Source: an uncultured Lachnospiraceae bacterium
GTDB lineage: Bacteria; Bacillota; Clostridia; Lachnospirales; Lachnospiraceae
Assembly (NCBI GenBank): GCA_910584115.1
Contig: CAJTYN010000038.1
Location: forward strand, 1 to 10,427
Direction of reading: 5' to 3'
DNA length: 10,427 bases
Shown: piece after piece, positions 1-6,534 of the stretch
Layout: each line of letters begins with the position of its first letter
How positions within the stretch are numbered: the first letter of the stretch is position 1
Translations under genes and position numbers: made by a program
Notes under the pieces: model-generated
Seen by the model: only the letters and a program-made list of their open reading frames with translations
Database searches by the model: none
Told to the model about the DNA's origin: nothing

Positions 1-236
1 TTCTCGCAGAAAAGTACACATCCAAAGACCTGAGTTGTCGTGGATCGTAGTAAATGATCGTAATACTTAATTTATTTACAGAATTTAGAAAGTTTTAAAA
101 CACACTCTAAAAAAGAATCCATTTTTTCTAAAAAAATCTCAAAACCTAAAACCTCCGAGAACATTTCTGCGTCTAGGGAACAAAAGATAAGAGAATACTA
201 GAAGACAAGTGTTTCACACTCACTGGAGGGATCCCT
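1..236. other. A/T-rich upstream region with possible tail of an upstream ORF
   Basis: This non-coding stretch precedes the transglutaminase-like gene. At its left edge one + strand frame stays open from base 2 to a TAA at 68-70 (22 codons, ending WIVVNDRNT) and another from base 3 to a TAG at 48-50. Either could be the C-terminal tail of a gene outside the window, but neither is recognisable. Bases 95-151 carry a series of A- and T-tracts spaced roughly every 8-13 bases, a pattern compatible with curved DNA. I see no convincing sigma-A promoter for the downstream gene. The ribosome binding site GGAGG at 225-229 lies 7 bases before the ATG at 237, and its last bases form the palindrome AGGGATCCCT (227-236). 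Confidence 0.4.
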
Positions 237-992
237 ATGAAAAGATCAAAAAAGATAAGGAATCTGATACTCGCCGCTCTCACCGCCACACTCTGCGGAT
301 CCGCCGCGCTCACCGTATACGGCAGCGATCCAGTGCCCGTCAAGGCAGCCGAAGAAACGGCCGCGCCCGCCGCCCCGGAAGAAAAGCCCGCCCTTCCGGT
401 CGCCGGAGAACGGATCCTCTTCGGCCGCACCTATACGCTGAAGGGTCTGACCGAAGGCGGCGCCGGCATCTACACCGCCCCGGAGGACGACCGGGCGCGA
501 GACTATGTGATCCAGGCCCTCGACGAGGCAGGGATCGATGATACGATGACCGACCTGGACAAGATCCAGGCGGTCAACGACTACCTCTGCAAAAAGCTCT
601 CCTACGCCGACTACGCCGCGGCGGAAGGTTTTTCCTATAAAGAAGACTGGGCGCCTTTCACCGACTATTGCCTGTTATCCGATCAGGCCGTGTGCGCCGG
701 GTACGCGGAAGCGTTCCAGTCCATGCTCATCTTCTGCGGGATCGAATGCTGGTATGTGACCGGATATATCTATCAGGATGGGGATACGGAAGGTGTCTAC
801 CACGCCTGGAATCGCGTGGTGGTCGATGGAAAAGACCTCTACATCGACACCTGCTGGAATGACAGCTCGCATGATGCATACTATCTGTCTGAGAACGGAT
901 GGGCGGATCACGAGATCCAGGCCCAGGATGAGATCTACCGGATCAGCGGACAGGCATTCCCCATGCCGGGATACGCCAACGATCAGATCTAG
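237..992 (+). CDS. Secreted transglutaminase-like domain protein
   Basis: 251-residue protein. The N-terminus is a classic signal peptide: a basic stretch MKRSKKIR, a hydrophobic core to about residue 28 and a small-residue region to about 38. An Ala/Pro/Glu-rich linker follows (39-56). The C-terminal half is a transglutaminase-like domain (papain-fold Cys/His/Asp triad). The visible candidates are Cys153 in AVCAGYAEAF, His189 in VYHAWNRV and Asp204 in YIDTCWND, with the usual upstream helix (KIQAVNDYLCKKLSY, 109-123). Bacterial members act outside the membrane as proteases or amidases or on cell-wall or surface proteins; the substrate here cannot be told. There is no transmembrane anchor, LPXTG motif or repeat, so it should be released or stay loosely wall-associated. 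The start is supported by GGAGG seven bases upstream. It is a single gene, convergent with the FNT gene, and no + strand terminator is visible. Confidence 0.85.
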   Translation: MKRSKKIRNLILAALTATLCGSAALTVYGSDPVPVKAAEETAAPAAPEEKPALPVAGERILFGRTYTLKGLTEGGAGIYTAPEDDRARDYVIQALDEAGIDDTMTDLDKIQAVNDYLCKKLSYADYAAAEGFSYKEDWAPFTDYCLLSDQAVCAGYAEAFQSMLIFCGIECWYVTGYIYQDGDTEGVYHAWNRVVVDGKDLYIDTCWNDSSHDAYYLSENGWADHEIQAQDEIYRISGQAFPMPGYANDQI

Positions 993-995
993 ACG

Positions 996-1034
996 AAAAA
1001 AAGAGCGGTGCCAGGAAGGACTCCCGCACCGCTC
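996..1034 (-). terminator. Rho-independent terminator of the FNT gene
   Basis: On the minus strand a perfect 9-bp stem (GAGCGGTGC pairing with GCACCGCTC, bases 1026-1034 and 1003-1011) encloses a 14-base loop and is followed directly by seven T residues (996-1002). It begins about 20 bases after the FNT stop codon. On the plus strand the hairpin is not followed by a T-run, so it should terminate only leftward transcription, although it also covers the region just after the transglutaminase-like gene. Confidence 0.9.
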
Positions 1035-1053
1035 GTGCATCCCGATATGTATC

Positions 1054-1866
1054 TTATTTCTCGTCTTTCTTCAGGTAAATGAACCAATATACACAACCAA
1101 CAAATATCGCACCACCGACAATATTTCCCAATGTTACAGGGATCAGGTTCTTTCCAAAGAATGCACCCCAGGTCAGCTTAGATGTATCAGCTGTCGCTTT
1201 TGCCAGGTAATCTGCATTGCCCATCGCGAACAGGCCTGCAGGACCGTAGAACATATTTGCGACACTATGCTCGAATCCGCTCAGTACGAATACCATGATC
1301 GGATAGAACAGAGCCGCGATCTTGCCGGCAGCAGTCTTAGAAGAAAATCCCAACCACACAGCCAGACATACGAGGAAGTTACAGAACAGGCCCTTCAGGA
1401 ACGCATCCCCGAAAGTCAGAGAACATTTTGCAACAGCCGTATTGATCGTAGCACCTGCCAGCGCGCTGTCAAACAGGCTCAACTGATGACAAGCTGTCAT
1501 GCTCCACGCCACGAAGATACTCCCTACAAAGTTGCCGATGTAAACGATCACCCAGTTGCGCAGCATGCCTACGATGCTCGCTTCTTTTTCCAGAACGGAA
1601 ATGATGATCAGACAGTTTCCGGTGAACAGCTCACTGCCGGCCAGGATGACCAGAGTAAGACCTGCCGGGAACACGCACGCGCCTACCAGTTTTGCAACGG
1701 ATGCGGACGCGATGCTCACAGAAGCGGTGGACGCGCCAACGCCCGCGATCGCGATGAACATCCCGGCCAGGATACCCAGGATGAACAGTTTACTGGCCTT
1801 CATCGTTGTCTTGCCTTTACCGATCGGTACGTAATTTTTTGCAATTTCTGCTGGTGAATTCATCAT
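1054..1866 (-). CDS. Formate/nitrite transporter (FNT) family channel
   Basis: 270-residue integral membrane protein of the FocA/NirC/HSC family, a pentameric channel for small monovalent anions (formate, nitrite or hydrosulfide). Six hydrophobic segments are visible. Hallmarks are GSELFTGN at about residues 77-84 (first conserved signature, including the pore Thr) and GFEHSVANMF around residue 200, whose His is the central pore histidine of the family. The CNFLVCLAVW segment also matches. Length is typical (about 260-285). The start at 1866 is preferred over the TTG at 1923 because AAGGGGGAAG lies 7 bases upstream and the extra 19 residues look unlike the family; a second ATG at 1863 is equally possible. 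The gene is monocistronic, with its own promoter, a long leader and a terminator. Formate is the likeliest cargo in a fermenting clostridium, but sequence alone does not separate formate, nitrite and hydrosulfide channels. Confidence 0.93.
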   Translation of the reverse strand: MMNSPAEIAKNYVPIGKGKTTMKASKLFILGILAGMFIAIAGVGASTASVSIASASVAKLVGACVFPAGLTLVILAGSELFTGNCLIIISVLEKEASIVGMLRNWVIVYIGNFVGSIFVAWSMTACHQLSLFDSALAGATINTAVAKCSLTFGDAFLKGLFCNFLVCLAVWLGFSSKTAAGKIAALFYPIMVFVLSGFEHSVANMFYGPAGLFAMGNADYLAKATADTSKLTWGAFFGKNLIPVTLGNIVGGAIFVGCVYWFIYLKKDEK

Positions 1867-2117
1867 AACAAATCTTCCCCCTTCTTGAAACGTAAAAGTA
1901 TCTTGCTCATAACTTATGCCCAAAAGCCCTCATAAAGAAGCCGCGCCGCATAAGTCCCGCAAAAAGCATAGAGAGCATCTCTCCGGGCTGTCCGCCAGAT
2001 GTCCTATACATTCATGGTACGCCTGACGGCATAGTGGGATGCCTGAAAGTATATCACACGGCATAAAAAACATGGTCTGTTCTGACAGGGCCGGAAAAAT
2101 AAGCTATATGCATTGAT
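1867..2117 (-). promoter_or_regulatory. Long structured 5' leader of the FNT gene
   Basis: From the predicted start site near 2117 to the ATG at 1866 the transcript has about 250 untranslated bases. Several hairpins can be drawn: ATGCC/GGCAT (2060-2064 with 2039-2043); a 6-bp stem with a GTCA loop (2033-2018); CATCT/AGATG (2001-1976), overlapping an alternative GAGAG/CTCTC pairing; and a distant 7-bp CTTATGC/GCATAAG pairing (1954-1948 with 1919-1913) that brackets the region just before the ribosome binding site. AAGGGGGAAG at 1883-1874 is the Shine-Dalgarno. I do not recognise a known riboswitch class. The boundaries assume the promoter call is right. Confidence 0.4.
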
Positions 2118-2123
2118 AATCTT

Positions 2124-2152
2124 ATTATATATGCAATTTGCCATAAAATCAA
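2124..2152 (-). promoter_or_regulatory. Sigma-A promoter of the FNT gene
   Basis: Reading leftward, a -35 box TTGATT (2152-2147) and a perfect -10 box TATAAT (2129-2124) are separated by 17 bases. Transcription would start near 2117. It lies in the A/T-rich gap after the upstream FGGY kinase gene, which has no visible terminator, so some read-through into the FNT gene is also possible. Confidence 0.7.
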
Positions 2153-2208
2153 TACTTTGTTAAAATTTTTTCAGCGATCTGTATCCTTTCGGGGAAAATT
2201 CTTAAATC

Positions 2209-3717
2209 TTATTTATCCATGAGTGGCCTTAATACCCGGTAAAGTTCCCGGTAGACCTGGTAATCTTTATCATAGATCCCCCAGAGACTCCGATCGGCCC
2301 TGTGGACCCGCGCTTCCCTGACCGTCAGCGCGACGGCCTCCTCAAAGTCCCTGTATACGCCGACACCGACACCGGCCAGCAGAGCCGCCCCCAGCACCGT
2401 GGCCATGTCCGCATAGGGCACGACGATATCCTTCCCGGTGATATCCGCCTTCATCTGCGTCCACAAAAGAGAATTGGCCGATCCTCCGGTGGCCCGCAGA
2501 GTCCCCACCCGGCATCCGGCCTCCTCCGCCACGTCGATGTTGTGACGGATAGAATAAGCCACGCCCTCCATGGCCGCCCGGATCATATGGCCTTTCGTCT
2601 TGGCATAGTCCAGGCCGTAGAAGACGCCTTTGGCCTTCGGATCCCAGATGGGCGTGCGCTCGCCGGACATATATGGAAGGAAGAGAAGCCCGTCCGATCC
2701 CGGCGGGACCTGCCCTGCCAGCTCATTGAACTGTTCCAGGGACGACTTTCCCGTCTCGCTCTCCATGGAGCGCTCATACTGGGCAAATTCCCGTTCCATC
2801 CAGCGCATGACGCCCCCTCCGCCCGTAGTCCCGCCCTGCAAGATCCACGTCCCCGGGACCACATGGGCACTCAGGATCAGCCGGGGATCGGCCTTGTATC
2901 TGTCTATGCAGACACTGATCCCGCCCGCCTGACCGCCCTGCTCCTGGCACTCCCCGGGATGGATGACACCCGCCCCCAGCGTGGCACAGGCCGCGTCCAG
3001 ACCGCCGGAGACGACTCTCGTCCCGGCCAGGAGCCCGGTAGCCTCTGCCGCCTCACGGGTGATGACGCCCACCACCTGATGGCAGGGCCGAAGATCCGGC
3101 AGCAGGACGGGCGGTATCCCCAGCTCCTCGCTCATCCCCGGATCCCAGCACCCTCGCTGTATGTCAAAACAATGCCAGCTGTAGCCCTGGGAGAGGTCCA
3201 TGACCTGAGCGCAGCACAGTTTATAGACGATGTAGCCGTTGGACGAGAGGACCTTCGCCACTTTTCTGAAGATCTCCGGGTAATGTCTTTTCAGCCAGAC
3301 GACTTTCCCGGTGGTGTACATGGGCTGAAGGGGATTGCCCGCCACGCGGAAGATCTCCTCCTCGCCGATGGCCGCATTGAGCACCCGGCACTCTTCCTGC
3401 GCCCGGGTATCCAGCCACAGGGGCGCCGCCGCCAATACCGCACCTTTTTCATCCAGATAGACCGGCGCCCAGCTCTGGCCGTCCACGCCCACCCCGGCGA
3501 CGGCCTCCGGAGGGATGTCCCCCTTGACCAGAAGGCTCTTCACGGCCCGGCTCGCGGCCTCCCACCAGGCGGCGGGATCTTGCTCCACCCAGCCCGGGTG
3601 CGGGTAAACACAGGGATATCCCTCGCTCTCTGCGGCCACCGCCCGGCCTTCCCTGGTAAACAGGGCGGCCTTGCATGCACTGGTCCCTATATCGATGCCT
3701 AAGAGCAGCTGCTCCAT
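2209..3717 (-). CDS. FGGY-family carbohydrate kinase (xylulokinase-like)
   Basis: 502 residues, full length for the family, cytoplasmic. The fold is two actin-like ATPase domains. The N-terminal phosphate-binding loop is GIDIGTSACKAALF (7-20). The substrate-side region has GVDGQSWAP (78-85). The catalytic base is probably Asp241 in GGLDAACATLGAG, at the position of the active-site Asp of XylB-type kinases. GERTP (352-356), the EGVAYS helix and ATGGSANS (409-415) are the C-terminal ATP-side signatures. It transfers the ATP gamma phosphate to a sugar, ketose or polyol. It resembles xylulokinases overall, but QSWAP replaces the usual QMHG-type substrate loop, so D-xylulose is not assured. The start is supported by AAAGGGGTG 7 bases upstream. 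It follows the UroD-like gene by 34 bases, so co-transcription is expected. No terminator is seen after the stop. Confidence 0.9.
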   Translation of the reverse strand: MEQLLLGIDIGTSACKAALFTREGRAVAAESEGYPCVYPHPGWVEQDPAAWWEAASRAVKSLLVKGDIPPEAVAGVGVDGQSWAPVYLDEKGAVLAAAPLWLDTRAQEECRVLNAAIGEEEIFRVAGNPLQPMYTTGKVVWLKRHYPEIFRKVAKVLSSNGYIVYKLCCAQVMDLSQGYSWHCFDIQRGCWDPGMSEELGIPPVLLPDLRPCHQVVGVITREAAEATGLLAGTRVVSGGLDAACATLGAGVIHPGECQEQGGQAGGISVCIDRYKADPRLILSAHVVPGTWILQGGTTGGGGVMRWMEREFAQYERSMESETGKSSLEQFNELAGQVPPGSDGLLFLPYMSGERTPIWDPKAKGVFYGLDYAKTKGHMIRAAMEGVAYSIRHNIDVAEEAGCRVGTLRATGGSANSLLWTQMKADITGKDIVVPYADMATVLGAALLAGVGVGVYRDFEEAVALTVREARVHRADRSLWGIYDKDYQVYRELYRVLRPLMDK

Positions 3718-3751
3718 CTTTTTACACCCCTTTCATCTGCCCATCTTCCGT

Positions 3752-4876
3752 TCATCGGCCGTAGGTCCCGACCTCTCTTGCCATCGCGGCAAAACCTACG
3801 ATGTTCTCAAGCGGCATGTCGTCCTGGAAATTGCTGGTGGGCGCCATGATGTATCCGCCCGCCCTGCCCAGTGAGCGGATCCGCTCTTCCATCTCCCGCC
3901 TCAGCACATCCTGTCCATGGATCAGCGCCGTCTGCTCGTCGATGGCCCCGTGGAAGATCAAACGGTCCCCGAATTCTTCCTGGAGACGGTATGTATCCAT
4001 CTCAGCCGCCGAATGCTGGATCGGATTGAGCACATCGATGCCCGTTTCGATCAGATCCGGGATCAGCCGGTACACCGACCCGCAGGTGTGATGGAAGATC
4101 TTCGCATGGGGCGCTTTTGACCGGATGAAGTCATTGAGCCTGCGGCGCCTAGGCAGGATCATCTCCCTGAACAGCTCCGGCGACATGAACGGCCCGTTCT
4201 GCGTGCCGTAATCATCGGCCGTCTCCACCATCTGGACATACTGCCCCGCATCCTTTAACAACACCTCGTACATGCCCATCTGGATCTCCAGGATCTGGTC
4301 TAAGAGATAACCGGCGAACTCTTTTTCCGTCATCATATCCACTAGGAAATCTTCCATGCCCCGCAGTTCCCAGGCCAGCTCAAAGAAACCGTGGGAGACT
4401 GCCCGGGCCGCCAGCGCGTAGTCCGTGTTGTGGTAGAGATCTTCGATCCGCTCTCTGATCCCCCTGTCCCTGCCCGGCGCGCAGGGGTCCGGCCAGTGAT
4501 ACGCTTTTATGTCCGCGATGGAGTCCGCGTCCGCCAGAGGATTGCTGGAATTCTGTGCCAGCCCGGACATCATCGTCTTCTGGATCCCCCACTCATTGAC
4601 CGCTGTGTCCCCGCCGCCAAAACCGGCCACGTCCTCCGGCGGCATCAGGAAAACGTGCCTGAAGTCTCCTCCCAGCCTTTCCAGCACCTGGTCGTTGTAG
4701 ACCGCAGCCGATTCATCCGGCCGGAATACGATATCCCCGCCCTCGATGCCGAAATATCTCTTTACCCTCTCCATCGTGGGGTTGGTCAGTCCTGACGCGG
4801 TGGATCCTATATCCACGGCCACCCGGTCGGGCATTTTATGGTCTAAGATACACTGTACTCTCTCTCTGGATGTCAT
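3752..4876 (-). CDS. Uroporphyrinogen decarboxylase-superfamily protein (MtaA/CmuA-like)
   Basis: 374 residues, soluble. It belongs to the UroD/MtaA superfamily (TIM barrel), which contains heme-pathway decarboxylases and zinc-dependent corrinoid:CoM or corrinoid:folate methyltransferases. It begins with the typical MTSRERV helix. The FHHTCGSVYRLIPDL stretch (HxC at His263/Cys265) matches the first two zinc ligands of the methyltransferase branch. The C-terminal PLENI block is present, but the position where MtaA-type enzymes carry the third ligand (Cys, or His in many relatives) reads APTSNFQDD (346-354), without Cys or His. It is therefore not a heme enzyme, and its chemistry is unknown; a methyl-transfer or demethylation role on a sugar-linked compound is inference. 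The start at 4876 is chosen over the ATG at 4921 because AGGAGGAG lies 9 bases upstream and the conserved MTSRERV sequence begins there. It is co-directional with the DeoR regulator upstream and the FGGY kinase downstream. Confidence 0.85.
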   Translation of the reverse strand: MTSRERVQCILDHKMPDRVAVDIGSTASGLTNPTMERVKRYFGIEGGDIVFRPDESAAVYNDQVLERLGGDFRHVFLMPPEDVAGFGGGDTAVNEWGIQKTMMSGLAQNSSNPLADADSIADIKAYHWPDPCAPGRDRGIRERIEDLYHNTDYALAARAVSHGFFELAWELRGMEDFLVDMMTEKEFAGYLLDQILEIQMGMYEVLLKDAGQYVQMVETADDYGTQNGPFMSPELFREMILPRRRRLNDFIRSKAPHAKIFHHTCGSVYRLIPDLIETGIDVLNPIQHSAAEMDTYRLQEEFGDRLIFHGAIDEQTALIHGQDVLRREMEERIRSLGRAGGYIMAPTSNFQDDMPLENIVGFAAMAREVGTYGR

Positions 4877-4885
4877 GATGTTCTG

Positions 4886-4893
4886 CTCCTCCT
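4886..4893 (-). promoter_or_regulatory. Ribosome binding site setting the UroD-like start
   Basis: AGGAGGAG on the minus strand sits 9 bases before the ATG at 4876-4874. An upstream in-frame ATG at 4921-4919 has no such site and lies inside the candidate operator region, so it is unlikely to be used. Confidence 0.75.
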
Positions 4894-4923
4894 TTGGGAT
4901 CCGTCCCGTTTTTGTGATCATTT

Positions 4924-4951
4924 TATGTTCGAAATATGTTTGTTATGTTTG
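4924..4951 (+). promoter_or_regulatory. Candidate DeoR operator: three TATGTTYG direct repeats
   Basis: Read on the plus strand, TATGTTCG (4924-4931), TATGTTTG (4935-4942) and TATGTTTG (4944-4951) recur at spacings of 11 and 9 bases. They cover the predicted start site and early leader of the UroD-like transcript, where a bound repressor would block transcription. The first copy runs on as ATGTTCGAAAT, close to ATGTTTGAAAT in the repressor's own promoter. GlpR-type DeoR regulators recognise ATGTTCG-like half-sites, which supports but does not prove the assignment. Confidence 0.5.
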
Positions 4952-4952
4952 T

Positions 4953-4981
4953 ATTAAAACACATTTATTTGTTCATGTCAA
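4953..4981 (-). promoter_or_regulatory. Sigma-A promoter of the UroD-like/FGGY kinase operon
   Basis: A perfect -35 TTGACA (4981-4976) and a good -10 TTTAAT (4958-4953) are separated by 17 bases. The start would be near 4946, leaving a leader of about 70 bases. The -35 box overlaps the stop codon of the repressor gene, so the two downstream genes can be transcribed apart from the repressor. Confidence 0.7.
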
Positions 4982-5757
4982 CATGTTCTTATGATCTTTA
5001 CGCCCAGATCCTCGTATCTCTTCAGGAGAGCCTCCGGTGCCCCCTCGCCGGTGATCAGCGAAAACCGCTCGTCCATACGGCTGACCTTCACCAGGCTCGT
5101 GGTGCCCAGTTTAGAATGCTCCGCCAGGACCACCAGTCTGTGGGAGACGGCCAGCAGTTTTTTCAGGAGAGACGCGTATTTATCATCGTAGCAATACAGG
5201 CATCCCGCCTCATCGACCGCCGATGTGCCCATAAATGTGCAGTCCGCCGACAGATGGTCCAGCATCTGCTCCGCCAGGAAGCCGTCCACGCTCATATGAG
5301 TCGGGGATACCTTCCCGCCCAGGATCATCACGCTGTTGTCCGCATCCTGGCTGAGTGTGTATGCGATGTTTAAGTTGTCTGTCACGGTGGGCACCGGTAT
5401 GGTATAGTCGATCGATCTGACCATTTCGAACATCGTCGAACCCGACATCAGTATCACGGAACTGATCTCTCTGCCCGAGAGGAGCTCTTTCAGATAACGG
5501 CTCGCCGCCCGCCCGATCGCCGCTTTTTCCCCGGAATCGGGGCTTTGAGGGGCTTCCGGCCGCAGGCCGCGGGGCGGTGCCGCCGCGATGAATGCTCCGC
5601 CATGATACCGGGTCACGATGCCCTTTTGTTCTAATTCGATCAGATCCCGCCGGATCGTCATATCCGAGACATTTAACATGGCGGCCAGACCCGTCACGCT
5701 GGCCTCTTTTTGCTGGCTGAGGATCTGCCTGATCTGTTCCAGCCGTTCGTTCTTCAT
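4978..5757 (-). CDS. DeoR/GlpR-family transcriptional regulator
   Basis: 259 residues. The N-terminal winged helix-turn-helix is clear (MKNERLEQIRQILSQQ, then VTGLAAMLNVSDMTIRRDL, then the KGIVTRYHGGA wing). The C-terminal DeoRC domain, which normally binds a sugar phosphate, shows SGSTMFEM, VTDNLNIA, MILGGKV and a final KKLLAVS...VLAEHSKLG block. Family members usually repress a nearby sugar-catabolic operon and are relieved by a phosphorylated intermediate. The start is set at 5757: the alternative ATG at 5802 is part of the predicted -10 box and the one at 5793 would be at the transcript 5' end, while 5757 gives the normal family N-terminus after an AG-rich GGGAAGAAGAG. Likely targets are its own promoter and the UroD-like/kinase promoter directly downstream, both with ATGTTYG words. 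A Pro-rich linker (APPRGLRPEAPQSP) joins the two domains. Confidence 0.92.
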   Translation of the reverse strand: MKNERLEQIRQILSQQKEASVTGLAAMLNVSDMTIRRDLIELEQKGIVTRYHGGAFIAAAPPRGLRPEAPQSPDSGEKAAIGRAASRYLKELLSGREISSVILMSGSTMFEMVRSIDYTIPVPTVTDNLNIAYTLSQDADNSVMILGGKVSPTHMSVDGFLAEQMLDHLSADCTFMGTSAVDEAGCLYCYDDKYASLLKKLLAVSHRLVVLAEHSKLGTTSLVKVSRMDERFSLITGEGAPEALLKRYEDLGVKIIRTC

Positions 5758-5800
5758 ACTCTTCTTCCCGCTGTCTTTCTGTGATCTGCTCATATGCGTC

Positions 5801-5829
5801 ATTATACCTTACATTTCAAACATTTACAA
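5801..5829 (-). promoter_or_regulatory. Sigma-A promoter of the DeoR regulator, with internal operator-like word
   Basis: Reading leftward, a -35 box TTGTAA (5829-5824) and a perfect -10 TATAAT (5806-5801) are separated by 17 bases. The spacer contains ATGTTTGAAATGT, which resembles the ATGTTYG repeats at the downstream operon promoter, so the repressor probably controls itself. The last bases of the -10 box overlap an in-frame ATG (5802) that cannot sensibly serve as the start. Confidence 0.65.
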
Positions 5830-5851
5830 CAATAATATCCCCCGCATCCGT

Positions 5852-5881
5852 TCATAAATCCCCCTCCCGGGCACATATATT
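5852..5881 (+). promoter_or_regulatory. Weak candidate sporulation (sigma-E-like) promoter for spmA
   Basis: TCATAAA (5852-5858) and CATATATT (5874-5881), 15 bases apart, loosely resemble the -35 and -10 elements of sigma-E promoters of the mother cell. Bacillus subtilis spmAB is expressed from a sigma-E-dependent operon, which makes the guess reasonable. No sigma-A promoter is evident on this strand. The match is partial and could be chance in A/T-rich DNA. Confidence 0.25.
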
Positions 5882-5919
5882 TATGAGAGATAAGATCAAG
5901 ACTATCTGGAGTGAACGAT

Positions 5920-6534
5920 ATGAACTATCTTTGGGCATTTATGATACTAATCGGGATCGTCTACGGCTCCCTCACCGGGAATCTGCAGGGCGCGGCCGAC
6001 GCCGCTCTGTCCTCCGCCCAGGAAGCCGTCCAGCTCTCCCTGACCATGTGCGGGATCATGGCGCTGTGGGTCGGGCTGATGGAGATCGCGAAGGACGCCG
6101 GGCTGATCGATAAGATCAAGGAGACGATCGACCCGCTCCTGCGCTTCCTCTTCCCCGACCTCCCGGAGGATCATCCGGCGAAAGACCCCATCGCCATGAA
6201 CATCGTGGCCAACGTGCTGGGCCTGGGCTGGGCTGCCACGCCGGCGGGGTTAAAAGCCATGGAGGGACTGGGAAAGCTGGAGGAAGACAGACGGGCAGGC
6301 AGGCTTCCAGGGCCGGTAAGGCGGCGAGGGATCGCGAGTGATGAGATGTGTACGTTTCTGATCATCAATATCTCGTCCCTGCAGCTGATCCCGGTGAATG
6401 TGATCGCTTACCGGAGCCAGTATGGGAGCGTGGACCCGGCGGCGGTGGTGGGACCGGGGATCGCGGCGACGGCGGTGAGCACGGTGGCGGCGGTGATATT
6501 TTGTAAGATCATGGACGGGCGGCGGGGAAGGTGA
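5920..6534 (+). CDS. spmA: Spore maturation protein A
   Basis: 204-residue membrane protein of the nucleoside-recognition (Gate) family. Hydrophobic segments include the N-terminus (MNYLWAFMILIGIVYGSLTG), the TMCGIMALWVGLMEIA segment and the C-terminus. MNIVANVLGLGWAATPAGLKAM and SDEMCTFLIINISSLQLIP are the conserved blocks of SpmA, which with SpmB supports core dehydration and heat resistance of spores; the molecular activity is unknown. The ATG at 5920 is preferred over the GTG at 5911 because GGAG lies 8 bases upstream of it and MNYLW matches the family N-terminus. Between the conserved blocks, residues about 115-136 form an Arg/Gly/Pro-rich linker with unusually purine-rich codons. From there to the end, third positions move from mostly C to many G. 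The usual partner spmB does not follow; an ATPase relic does. Confidence 0.9.
   Translation: MNYLWAFMILIGIVYGSLTGNLQGAADAALSSAQEAVQLSLTMCGIMALWVGLMEIAKDAGLIDKIKETIDPLLRFLFPDLPEDHPAKDPIAMNIVANVLGLGWAATPAGLKAMEGLGKLEEDRRAGRLPGPVRRRGIASDEMCTFLIINISSLQLIPVNVIAYRSQYGSVDPAAVVGPGIAATAVSTVAAVIFCKIMDGRRGR

Noticed and set aside
778..1857. Plus-strand open frame of 359 codons across the end of the transglutaminase-like gene and opposite the FNT gene
   Set aside because: It spans the terminator hairpin and the antisense of six recognisable membrane segments; the translation is hydrophilic and Cys/Arg/Gln-rich with no family resemblance.
2039..2116. 25-codon plus-strand ORF in the FNT leader region
   Set aside because: No good ribosome binding site, no recognisable sequence, and it lies antisense to the structured leader.
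2118..2208. Terminator for the UroD-like/FGGY kinase operon
   Set aside because: The region after the kinase stop is A/T-rich but I find no stable G+C-rich stem followed by a T-run on the minus strand.
2302..3702. Long open frame on the + strand (466 codons) opposite the FGGY kinase
   Set aside because: It is antisense to a full-length, motif-complete kinase, its translation has low-complexity Arg/Pro/His-rich character with no family features, and no ribosome binding site precedes it. It reflects the G+C-rich codon bias of the real gene.
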